This document shows, one piece after another, positions 1-6,991 of a stretch of 64,000 nucleotides of DNA. Location: assembly GCA_027692465.1 (NCBI GenBank), contig JAQEYU010000002.1:629682-693681 (forward strand). The letters are read 5' to 3'. Within the stretch, counting starts at the first letter, position 1. The number at the start of each line of letters is the position of its first letter. Made by a program: the position numbers and the translations under genes. Under the pieces are notes generated by a model. That model was not told where the DNA came from. It searched no databases and saw only the letters and a program-made list of their open reading frames with translations. The stretch comes from Enterococcaceae bacterium OF42-14pH9A. Lineage in GTDB: Bacteria; Bacillota; Bacilli; Lactobacillales; Enterococcaceae.

Positions 1-177
1 AATCAGCCGCAGCAGCTCTTCCTGCAAGACGTCTTGCGTAACAACTGCGAACACACTGAAATGTTCTTCACTCATGAAGACCTGCTGACAGGCGGAGAAA
101 TCCAATACCGCTTGGGCTTGGTGCCGGCAGTGAAAACCTACAGCAAAACAGATTATCCATTTTCGTTGAGCAAATAA
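1..177 (+). CDS. 3' end of probable GH92 family glycosidase (partial)
   Basis: An open frame enters from outside the window and ends at TAA 175-177, giving the last 58 residues of a protein. The segment around residues 24-36 (FFTHEDLLTGGEI) and the following residues resemble the C-terminal beta-sandwich end of GH92 alpha-mannosidases, which close with a histidine, an Asp/Leu pair and a Gly-Gly turn before a short strand. The match rests on this short tail only, so another sugar hydrolase with a similar C-terminal domain is possible. A strong intrinsic terminator follows 44 bases after the stop, so this is the last gene of its transcript. Confidence 0.45.
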   Translation, partial: NQPQQLFLQDVLRNNCEHTEMFFTHEDLLTGGEIQYRLGLVPAVKTYSKTDYPFSLSK

Positions 178-220
178 TAGTTGCCCTTCGATCAGCCGGC
201 GAACATGCGCTATCGAAAAA

Positions 221-275
221 AATCAAAAAAGAAGAACGACGGCCTCAGCTCAGCCGCCGTTCTTCTTTTTTGATT
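221..275 (+). terminator. Intrinsic terminator after the glycosidase
   Basis: A 23-base arm (221-243) is repeated as its reverse complement at 253-275 with one mismatch around a 9-base loop. The right arm ends in a T-rich run. The A-run on the left side means it could also stop transcription from the other strand. Confidence 0.85.
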
Positions 276-299
276 GCTAAATTGAAAAGTGCATCCTAC

Positions 300-424
300 A
301 ACTATCGCATCTATACCCCGGAAATTTTTTGCTGGAATCACGAGTAGCACACAACAGTCCAGGTTGCGCTAAAGATCATGCCTTTATGGCGCAGGTTGCG
401 GCGAAAAGACCCAAAATATCTGAC
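300..424 (+). repeat. Family A dispersed repeat, degraded copy A1
   Basis: Diverged copy of the ~160-bp intergenic repeat seen best at 28165-28327. The central block (TTTTTGC, GAATCA, GAGTA) and the block GTTGCGGCGAAAAGACCC followed by AAAATATCTG are recognisable. The left inverted repeat is lost. The right end is interrupted where the family B repeat begins at about 425. Confidence 0.6.
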
Positions 425-425
425 A

Positions 426-560
426 CTAGTGTAGTGTCGCGCTGACATTTCAATTTTTTGAAAAAGTTGTGATAGACCATAAAATACGATCTATTGCCAT
501 TTCCAGGGGATGGGCTCCTTTACGAACTGGGCCAGCATTATCAAGCAGACGCTACACTAG
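426..560. repeat. Family B dispersed repeat, copy B1
   Basis: A 135-bp non-coding element bounded by 13-bp inverted ends: CTAGTGTAGTGTC at 426-438 and GACGCTACACTAG at 548-560, with one mismatch. The interior shares ATAGACCATA, AATACGATCTA and TTATCAA blocks with copy B2 at 27984-28124. No transposase is present, so it behaves like a miniature element. Confidence 0.65.
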
Positions 561-654
561 CGCTTTACGATAAGCCGTAAGTCAAGATTCTGCTCCACCT
601 TTAAAGGAGCACTATACAGCAGAGATGGTTCAAGTTTCATGTGCGAAACTTGAG

Positions 655-1284
655 TTACAATTGGATCATTCTTGTACAGTTTTGCGCAACAACTTCATCA
701 TGTGTAACGATTACGATTGTCTTACCCTCTCGATTTAATTGATGCAAAATTGCTAGGATTTCATCGCGATTTTTAGGGTCAAGCGCACCTGTTGGCTCAT
801 CAGCTAAAACTATTTGACTTGGCTTTAAAATAGTTCGCGCAATCGCGACTCTCTGCTGTTCTCCTCCTGAAATTTCAAATATTTTCAACTTTTGATAGCT
901 TGGTAATCCCACTCGTTCTAAGGCTTCATCAATCATTTTATTTTTTTCTGAGAGCGATTTTTTTACATATCTTAATGCCATCATCAAGTTTTCTTCCACT
1001 GTCAGGTTGTCAACTAAGGCAAAATTTTGAAACAAATAGGAAATTTTTTCACGAATCAAATGATTAGCTGCTCGAGAATTTACCTTTGGCGCTTTCTCTC
1101 CTGACAAATAATACTCTCCCACTTCAAGCGGCTCAATCAAACCAAGTGTATTTAACAATGTCGTCTTCCCGGAACCGCTGGGACCAGTCAAAGCCACCAT
1201 CTCTCCTGCTTTGATTTCCAAGTCGAAACCTTCGAAAATTTTCTTAGTACCAAATGTTTTAGTATAGTTCTTTATTGTCAACAT
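655..1284 (-). CDS. Bacteriocin export ABC transporter, ATP-binding protein (lactococcin 972 type)
   Basis: A 209-residue ABC ATPase, close to the minimal size of the family that accompanies lactococcin-972-type bacteriocins. It has Walker A GPSGSGKTT near residue 34, a Q-loop (LFQNFALVDNLT), the ABC signature SGGEQQRVAIAR near 138, Walker B IVLADEPTGALD and the switch His in VTHD. It is expected to power the membrane protein encoded directly upstream at 1286-3406. That gene's stop is one base from this start, so the two are translationally coupled. The substrate is probably the bacteriocin or an immunity function. The region is AT-rich compared with its surroundings. Confidence 0.88.
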   Translation of the reverse strand: MLTIKNYTKTFGTKKIFEGFDLEIKAGEMVALTGPSGSGKTTLLNTLGLIEPLEVGEYYLSGEKAPKVNSRAANHLIREKISYLFQNFALVDNLTVEENLMMALRYVKKSLSEKNKMIDEALERVGLPSYQKLKIFEISGGEQQRVAIARTILKPSQIVLADEPTGALDPKNRDEILAILHQLNREGKTIVIVTHDEVVAQNCTRMIQL

Positions 1285-1285
1285 A

Positions 1286-3406
1286 CTATTCTTCTCCCTT
1301 TAATGATAAACTAAGCGAGCGTTTTTCATGCTTTCTTACCATGAAATAAATCACAACACTATCAATTACTACTAACATTAAATATGAAGCTATCGCGAGT
1401 GGTTTCGGTGATAGAAGCAAAATCTCTACTAAGCCAAAACAGTAAATGGCACAAAAATAAAAAATCTCAGTTCGATACCGTTCAAATAGAGAGTAGCCCA
1501 ATAATCGAGAAACAAGCATATATTTGTTTTTTGAGCGTAAGATGATCAAAACGATGTAATAGGAAGCCAAAATACTGACTAAAATCGCAAGTATCAAGAT
1601 TCCTATCCACGCAAGCAGACTTGTTTGTGAAATCGTCAATGCTTGTGAGAACCCTGTTGATAGCACACTGCCGAATTTGACTTCATTTTGTTCTAGTTTA
1701 TGATTAACAATCGCTTGTTTAATGGCATTTCGATTTTTTTCAGTATCTAAAATTCGAATTGGATTATATAAAGCGGAGTTTTGCAAACGGCTATTCGCTT
1801 CCGTAAAAAAATGATCACTGAGACACACAATAATTGGATTTTGAACAAATGCATCGTTGTACTCAACCAAGTCTAGATTTTGCGAAAAAATCTGCTGCTG
1901 ATTGTCAGGATAATAAAGTATTTGAACAGGCATCTCTGCAAGTGCTTTATTATCATCTGAACCTTCTAAGATACCTTCAGCATTGTCAGCAATAAACGAT
2001 TCAGTCTCGGCCAGATCAACCTTCAAACTTTCAGGAGCAAAGTAAGTTAATTTCTCAGATGAAAAAGCTGCCTTGCTTGAAATTGGAAAATCAAAGTCCA
2101 GTGTTTTTAAATAGTTCTCGTTGACTTGCATGACATTGTAAAATTTGTACTGATCCGATTGCGTTCGCTCAGTTACAATATATTGAGCGTCAGCTGTTTG
2201 TTCCAGTTCTTTATAAAAATCAGTAATTTTACTCCCTAAAATGTTCTCTCCGCTTAAATAGCTTTGCAGTTCGTCATCTACATAATTGATATTAGCCAGA
2301 GTCAAATAATTTTGTTCTTGTTCGTAAACATGTTGGACCCGCAATTCACCGGTTAATCGATTTAATTCATCCGCCATCATCGGAATGGTAAAAATCATCC
2401 CTACAAAAACTAAAAATTTTAGTATGTAGCTGAAATAAAGGGAGAACCGAAAACTAAAATGATTCTTCAATAAGTCCGAAATTTTGAATCGGTGGATCAA
2501 TATCAACATTAATAAAGAAAAAGCCAAACAAACACCTAAAACACCAAATTGAAGCAAACTCAATTTAGCAAAGTATTGCAGATTGCTGCCTTTAATCAAC
2601 AATTTCTGAATACTGATACTTAATAAATAAAATCCAAGCGGCACAAGCAGCACCCGATTATTCAAACGATTCCAAATCGTAACATTTCGATAGCCCAATA
2701 ATTTCATGACACCGATTTCTTTCAAATGTGCAATCGGGTAAAACATGTTCATCAAGCAGAAAATGGCAAAAATAATCACCATCAGAACCAGTGCCAGCAG
2801 AAAGATGGTCCCCTCTCTATGGTCGCGTCCCATCGTCGGTGTTAACAATACTTTCTGCTCAATCCCAAAAAAACTCGACAAATCTGCTAAAACTGCTGCT
2901 TGTTTATCCTCTGATACGATCAGGGTGTATACACCGTTAACACTCGCTGTTTTTTCTGCGTAAAAACCATTTAGAGATCCTAAAATCAATTGATTGTCAT
3001 TGAATAAGTCACGTATTGTTCCACTTTGTCCTGCCTTCCCCGTTTCAAAAGTTGCTAAAAACTCATTTTTATTTTTAGGTACTGTCCCTTTAATCAAATC
3101 GAAAGTCTGCTCTTTAAAATATTGATCGCTAAAGACACCTGATTTATAAACTATTTCTCGATCACCTTCATACATAGTGTCAGTACGAATAAAGGTTGCT
3201 TGATATTCTTTTGAAAGCCGTTCAAATTCTGATAACTCATCTTGAAGATCCAAGTCAGAATCTTTTACATAGAACTGGACAGCATTTTCCGTTGCTAATT
3301 CGATATTGCTTAACTCTTTAGTGTCTTGGGTACGTTCATAGAAAGCAAACGCCACACTTACTAAACATGAAATCAAACATAACAAAGAAATCATCGTTTT
3401 TTTCAT
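1286..3406 (-). CDS. Bacteriocin-associated integral membrane protein (lactococcin 972 immunity/export family)
   Basis: About 706 residues with an N-terminal membrane segment (MISLLCLISCLVSVAFAF), a large extracytoplasmic region, a cluster of three membrane helices near the middle, a second extracytoplasmic region and three C-terminal helices. This is a MacB/FtsX-like layout. It matches the membrane proteins that sit between a lactococcin-972-like peptide and a small ABC ATPase and give immunity or export. I prefer the ATG at 3404-3406 because AAAGGA lies 8 bases upstream; an ATG two codons earlier and a frame reaching 3448 are less well placed. A terminator-like hairpin separates it from the bacteriocin gene. 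Confidence 0.85.
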   Translation of the reverse strand: MKKTMISLLCLISCLVSVAFAFYERTQDTKELSNIELATENAVQFYVKDSDLDLQDELSEFERLSKEYQATFIRTDTMYEGDREIVYKSGVFSDQYFKEQTFDLIKGTVPKNKNEFLATFETGKAGQSGTIRDLFNDNQLILGSLNGFYAEKTASVNGVYTLIVSEDKQAAVLADLSSFFGIEQKVLLTPTMGRDHREGTIFLLALVLMVIIFAIFCLMNMFYPIAHLKEIGVMKLLGYRNVTIWNRLNNRVLLVPLGFYLLSISIQKLLIKGSNLQYFAKLSLLQFGVLGVCLAFSLLMLILIHRFKISDLLKNHFSFRFSLYFSYILKFLVFVGMIFTIPMMADELNRLTGELRVQHVYEQEQNYLTLANINYVDDELQSYLSGENILGSKITDFYKELEQTADAQYIVTERTQSDQYKFYNVMQVNENYLKTLDFDFPISSKAAFSSEKLTYFAPESLKVDLAETESFIADNAEGILEGSDDNKALAEMPVQILYYPDNQQQIFSQNLDLVEYNDAFVQNPIIVCLSDHFFTEANSRLQNSALYNPIRILDTEKNRNAIKQAIVNHKLEQNEVKFGSVLSTGFSQALTISQTSLLAWIGILILAILVSILASYYIVLIILRSKNKYMLVSRLLGYSLFERYRTEIFYFCAIYCFGLVEILLLSPKPLAIASYLMLVVIDSVVIYFMVRKHEKRSLSLSLKGEE

Positions 3407-3423
3407 CTTCATAATCCTTTCAA

Positions 3424-3456
3424 AAAAAGGCGATGATATGCAGACCATCGCCTTTA
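3424..3456 (-). terminator. Intercistronic hairpin between bacteriocin and export genes
   Basis: On the minus strand AAAGGCGATG pairs with CATCGCCTTT across a 10-base loop and is followed by a run of T. It lies between the bacteriocin stop and the Shine-Dalgarno sequence of the membrane protein, so it can act as a partial terminator that keeps export proteins below the peptide level. Confidence 0.75.
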
Positions 3457-3464
3457 GGTGCTAT

Positions 3465-3740
3465 TTAAAAAATATTCCAGAAAAATGAACAGCCTGACCA
3501 AGTTGTTAACCGGGATTTTGCCCAAGTATTTCCCCCTGTTTTATGAGAATCAATACTCGATCCTTTTGAAACTGTTGCAGAGTGTGTTTTGTTGTGATGG
3601 AAATAATCTGAATAAGATCCAGTAATTCCCACTCCACGGTTCCACTGACCTTCATCAGGATAAGGCGAATCTGCATAGACCGCCATTGACCCAGTGGCAA
3701 GAGAAGTAACTGCTAACAATACCACGACAAATTTTTTCAT
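3465..3740 (-). CDS. Lactococcin 972 family bacteriocin precursor
   Basis: A 91-residue preprotein with a Sec signal peptide (MKKFVVVLLAVTSLATGSMA) and likely cleavage after Ala23 (VYA). The predicted mature peptide is about 68 residues, against 66 for lactococcin 972. It has the family traits: an early G-x-W-x-x-G segment (EGQWNRGVG), many Ser/Thr/Tyr/Trp residues and a Trp-rich end. Lactococcin 972 binds lipid II and blocks septum formation; the same target is inferred here, not shown. GGAGG lies 8 bases before the ATG. The membrane protein and ATPase follow in the same direction, giving the standard three-gene locus. Confidence 0.88.
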   Translation of the reverse strand: MKKFVVVLLAVTSLATGSMAVYADSPYPDEGQWNRGVGITGSYSDYFHHNKTHSATVSKGSSIDSHKTGGNTWAKSRLTTWSGCSFFWNIF

Positions 3741-4140
3741 ACCTTAATTCCTCCAATTTTCTTTTTTATTTTAAGCAAACTGTCTTTTAAAAAACATTCG
3801 CTTAATTCGAGATTTGAAACATTCTATTTAAGGATCAACACTAATATTGCGCAGAAACCAGCAGGATAACCTGAAAATCCTCTGACTAATTTTTTCAAAA
3901 AAGTCGAGTGCTACTGCATCGGATAACTCTTTTTCAGGAAGTAAAAATCTATCTAGAAGGAGTTTTCCTGAACCCCTACCAATATTGCCATTTATCCTCA
4001 ACAAAATTAGAAATAGTATTCTAAACGATAGTTATTCGCAAGTCGTTTAGCTCATAAAACATCCAAGCAAGCTTGAACTAACGTTATTTCTATGACCCTT
4101 ATTGACAAAAGACCCGTCACTACTTATAGTTACAATAAAA
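3741..4140. promoter_or_regulatory. Bacteriocin promoter region, gene-free
   Basis: About 400 AT-rich bases without a convincing gene. Two copies of AAACATTC (plus strand 3792-3799 and 3817-3824, 25 bp apart) lie just upstream of a possible -10 (TAAAAT on the minus strand, near 3770) and the bacteriocin ribosome site. They are candidates for a regulator site. The rest shows nothing I can name. Confidence 0.4.
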
Positions 4141-4371
4141 TCAGATATACCAACCAATATAGTATCCCCCTGACTCTATATATTCATAGGTAACCAGAGT
4201 TTTACCATTGAACTTTTTGGGAGGTACATTGTTGAATTTGTAAGATACAAGTGTTCGCGGTTGAATCTCCGAACTTTCGATCGAGTTGCTCATCTCAAGA
4301 GCTTGTACTGGATTGGTTGCACCGATTCCTAAAGCATAAAAAACTGAGAATACAATTATTATCTTTTTCAT
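4141..4371 (-). CDS. Small secreted peptide of unknown function
   Basis: A 76-residue protein with a clear signal peptide (KKIIIVFSVFYALGIGA, cleavage probably around NPVQA-LE), leaving about 50 residues ending in a Gly/Tyr/Trp-rich tail (GGYYIGWYI). I do not recognise the family. The ATG at 4369-4371 has AAGGAAG six bases upstream; a GTG two codons earlier is the alternative. It lies between the bacteriocin locus and a divergent AgrC/AgrA-like system, and its promoter region carries a LytTR-style direct repeat. A role as bacteriocin-like peptide, immunity peptide or signal is plausible but unproven. Confidence 0.6.
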   Translation of the reverse strand: MKKIIIVFSVFYALGIGATNPVQALEMSNSIESSEIQPRTLVSYKFNNVPPKKFNGKTLVTYEYIESGGYYIGWYI

Positions 4372-4396
4372 TTTCACTTCTTCCTTTCATAGCTTC

Positions 4397-4402
4397 AGTC
4401 TA
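4397..4402 (-). promoter_or_regulatory. Extended -10 box for the small secreted peptide
   Basis: On the minus strand TGC-TAGACT lies 25 bases before the ATG at 4371, with the ribosome site between. There is no good -35. The direct repeat at 4432-4463 lies just upstream, as expected for an activator-dependent promoter. Confidence 0.45.
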
Positions 4403-4431
4403 GCAGACAGAGGCAAAAAAAAAAGAGGCAT

Positions 4432-4463
4432 TGGCTATTCGTGCTGATTTCGTGGCTATCCGT
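4432..4463. promoter_or_regulatory. LytTR-type direct repeat operator (candidate)
   Basis: TGGCTATTCGT (4432-4442) and TGGCTATCCGT (4453-4463) differ by one base and start exactly 21 bp apart, two helical turns. This is the geometry of sites for AgrA/ComE/PlnC-type LytTR regulators, and a LytTR regulator is encoded at 5782. The site lies between the small peptide gene and the kinase gene and could serve either or both. Confidence 0.6.
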
Positions 4464-4508
4464 AAAAAACCGCTGTCAAATCAATCAATTAAATGGAAAG
4501 GTGTACTC

Positions 4509-5774
4509 ATGACTCATTTTTTCGTTTCACTTTGCGCAACAGTACCGATGCTTGCTTTTATTTTTGCAGGACAAAGAAGACAAAACTTTTTGTTATTCCT
4601 TCTTATCGGTTGTTTTCTGTTGGGGCTCCAAATCCAATCTATGATGATTGTTACTACTCTTTTGACTTTCCTCTGTCTGTTTAGCTTCTTTCTGCTATCA
4701 GGACATGCTGTGCTGTTGTCCTTCACACTGGCTGGTACATACTTTTGCAACAATATCCTATTGGACTTTCTAACAAATCACTTTTATTCTGCACTGCTTC
4801 CCAGAATCGATTGGCGGGTTTTCCTGATATTTCAGACAGTCATCAGCTGTACTTTCCAGTTCTTCTCGGTAAAAGGCGAACTCCTTGTCCTTAAAAGGTA
4901 TGTTGTCAGAGAATCGACTAAAATCATCGCCGCCGTTCTGGTCATGAGCGGCTTTTTATACACAATCTGGTCCAGTGATCTGCCTGGTATCACCGCAGCT
5001 GATACCGGGGCTTTGCTTCAAAATGTATTATTCACTACCGTTTTAGGCATAATGGCGATTCTGCTACTTCTGGCAGTAATCACGCAGCGTACGATTGAAG
5101 AAAAAACGCGGATTGCTAAAGAGCGGATTGAACTGGAAAGCACTGCCCGTTATTATGAGGAGCTATCTAAAAATGCACAACAACTTCGTAACTTTAAGCA
5201 TGACTTTCAAAACATCTGCCTTGGGATTAATCTGGCGATAAAATCAGGGGACATCGATGAGATCACCGACTACTTTCATCAACATATCCAAAAAGCCGGT
5301 CAGCAGCTGATCCAGCAAAATAATGATTTGCTCAAATTAGAAATGATCCAGAGTCTGCCAATCAAAAGCTTATTCTACGCCAAACTAGGTATTCTCGATC
5401 CGGCGCGACTTACTTTGACAATAGAAATCCATGATGATATCGAACTACCTAAGCTGACTGAGGCTCCACTGGTCCGCGGGCTGGGAATCATCTTGGACAA
5501 TGCGCTGGAAGAGTTGGCCGAACTAAACTCCGGAAAACTGATCATTGGGATCCAAAAAGATGGTCCAGATATCATCTTTACTGTGGAAAATACCTGTCGA
5601 AATACCACGCTTTCATTGAGCGAGCTCCAAACAGATGGCTTTTCCACCAAAGGACCTGATCGCGGTTTTGGATTGAACAGCTTGGCTCTGTGCTTCTCAC
5701 AAAGTCCATTTTTATTGAAGACAAGTATTTCCGGGGGCTTATTCAGTCAAATCGTTCGAATAGAGGAAAGGTGA
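4509..5774 (+). CDS. AgrC/BlpH-like sensor histidine kinase (HPK10 type)
   Basis: About 421 residues: six or seven membrane helices over the first ~190, then a helical linker and an HPK10 kinase core. The phospho-acceptor is His231 in NFKHDFQN. The N box reads LGIILDNALEEL and a G box follows as DRGFGLNSL, without the D/F boxes of classic kinases. This class senses peptide pheromones in quorum systems. The ATG at 4509 is chosen because GGAAAG lies 8 bases upstream; the frame extends back to 4431, but that stretch holds the direct-repeat operator. The response regulator starts 7 bases after the stop. The neighbouring bacteriocin and small peptide suggest peptide-controlled bacteriocin production. 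Confidence 0.88.
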   Translation: MTHFFVSLCATVPMLAFIFAGQRRQNFLLFLLIGCFLLGLQIQSMMIVTTLLTFLCLFSFFLLSGHAVLLSFTLAGTYFCNNILLDFLTNHFYSALLPRIDWRVFLIFQTVISCTFQFFSVKGELLVLKRYVVRESTKIIAAVLVMSGFLYTIWSSDLPGITAADTGALLQNVLFTTVLGIMAILLLLAVITQRTIEEKTRIAKERIELESTARYYEELSKNAQQLRNFKHDFQNICLGINLAIKSGDIDEITDYFHQHIQKAGQQLIQQNNDLLKLEMIQSLPIKSLFYAKLGILDPARLTLTIEIHDDIELPKLTEAPLVRGLGIILDNALEELAELNSGKLIIGIQKDGPDIIFTVENTCRNTTLSLSELQTDGFSTKGPDRGFGLNSLALCFSQSPFLLKTSISGGLFSQIVRIEER

Positions 5775-5781
5775 TAGCGTT

Positions 5782-6513
5782 ATGCTCAAAGTGTTTTTAT
5801 GTGAAGATGATGCGCAGCAAAGAATTTTTTATGGTGATATCCTGGGAGCCATTCTCCAAGAACATTCAGATATGGAGACACAACTCATTCTTCATGGTGA
5901 CCCATTGTCAACTCTGCAGGAGGCACGCATCCCTCTTTTGCACGATGAACGACACTTGTATTTTTTAGATATTCATCTGGCTGCTGATATGGATGGCATC
6001 CAGTTAGCACATACTCTTCGTCAAACAGACCCCGCATGTGAGATCGTCTTTTTGACAACAGACGGCGAACAGATGCCCTTGACCTTCCGCCTACAGTTGA
6101 AGGCTCTGGATTATATTTTGAAGAATGATAATCCCTTTGACCTGAAATCGGCTTTTAAAAGATGCATCGAAAAAGTACTTAGCGACTCTATTGCACAGCC
6201 CACCCTCACGATTGAGGCTGGCCGGCGGATTATCCGCTATCCTTTTAAAGAAGTCATGTTTATCTGTACCAGCGGCAAAAAGGGCGTATTGGAACTACAT
6301 ACCGAAAATTCCTTTGAAGAATATCGCGGGACGATCAAAGGACTTCTTGCAAAATATCCCACTCTTTTGCAGGTCCACCAAGGAATCCTAGTAAATCCTG
6401 ACAATATCGCAGAAGTGGATGACAAAAATCGATTCGTCTTGATGGCAAACGGTGAACAATGTGAGCTCGCACACCGCTACCGTAAAAAAGCGCTCCTAAG
6501 AATTTTGCAGTAA
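5782..6513 (+). CDS. LytTR response regulator (AgrA-like)
   Basis: A 243-residue regulator with an N-terminal receiver domain (acidic pair CEDD at residues 7-10, phospho-acceptor Asp63 in YFLDIHL) and a C-terminal LytTR DNA-binding domain from about residue 140 (IIRYPFKEVMFICTS, then FEEYRGTIKGLLAKYP and VHQGILVNPDNI). Such regulators bind paired 9-11 bp direct repeats about 21 bp apart, and one such pair lies at 4432-4463. It is probably co-transcribed with the kinase upstream and ends before a strong terminator. It likely controls the small secreted peptide and perhaps the bacteriocin operon. Confidence 0.9.
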   Translation: MLKVFLCEDDAQQRIFYGDILGAILQEHSDMETQLILHGDPLSTLQEARIPLLHDERHLYFLDIHLAADMDGIQLAHTLRQTDPACEIVFLTTDGEQMPLTFRLQLKALDYILKNDNPFDLKSAFKRCIEKVLSDSIAQPTLTIEAGRRIIRYPFKEVMFICTSGKKGVLELHTENSFEEYRGTIKGLLAKYPTLLQVHQGILVNPDNIAEVDDKNRFVLMANGEQCELAHRYRKKALLRILQ

Positions 6514-6524
6514 ATATAAAAAAT

Positions 6525-6573
6525 AAAAAAGAGCTCAGCAGCAAATAACACATTGCTGCTGAGCTCTTCTTTG
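6525..6573 (+). terminator. Terminator of the two-component operon
   Basis: GAGCTCAGCAGCAA (6531-6544) pairs perfectly with 6553-6566 across 8 bases, followed by TTCTTT. The A-run before the stem makes it potentially bidirectional. Confidence 0.88.
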
Positions 6574-6599
6574 TCCCACAAGAATACTGCTGGAAAGCC

Positions 6600-6773
6600 T
6601 TAGTTGTCTTTCGTTCCTTTTTTGCGTTTTTTGACGGCTTCGGTCAACAGGTATTCGATCTGACCGTTGATGCTGCGGAACTCGTCTTCCGCCCACGCTG
6701 CCAGCTCCTCATATAATTCACCGGAAAGTCGGAGGGGCAGCTGCTTCTTGGGCTTTTTGAGTTTATCAGTCAC
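6600..6773 (-). CDS. Small Arc-like ribbon-helix-helix protein
   Basis: A 57-residue frame starting with GTG at 6771-6773 and ending at TAA 6600-6602. AAAGGAG lies about 10 bases upstream of the GTG. The sequence is basic at both ends with a core [19 protein letters not shown], then [17 protein letters not shown]. This is the beta-strand plus two-helix pattern of Arc/CopG DNA-binding proteins. It lies downstream of the SPFH protein gene (6992-8026) on the same strand and probably shares its transcript. Arc-like genes beside SPFH genes occur in other Firmicutes, but the reason is unknown. It may be an autoregulator. Confidence 0.72.
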   Translation of the reverse strand: MTDKLKKPKKQLPLRLSGELYEELAAWAEDEFRSINGQIEYLLTEAVKKRKKGTKDN

Positions 6774-6991
6774 AACTGTCCAACTCCTTTCCTGCTTTTT
6801 TTCTGACTGGTTGTCTGCTGCTATTTCATTTTAGAGTGAATCTACGAACTCCGCAAGTTCCCGAACTTTCGAACTCAGCAGCAGGTCAGGCAGTCAGCCA
6901 TAGCCGCAATAGACCACCGATAAGCCTATAATGCTGCCGCTTGAGGGAAAGCGACTGGCCTTTTTCGCCTTTGAATCTTCACAGACTCTAC

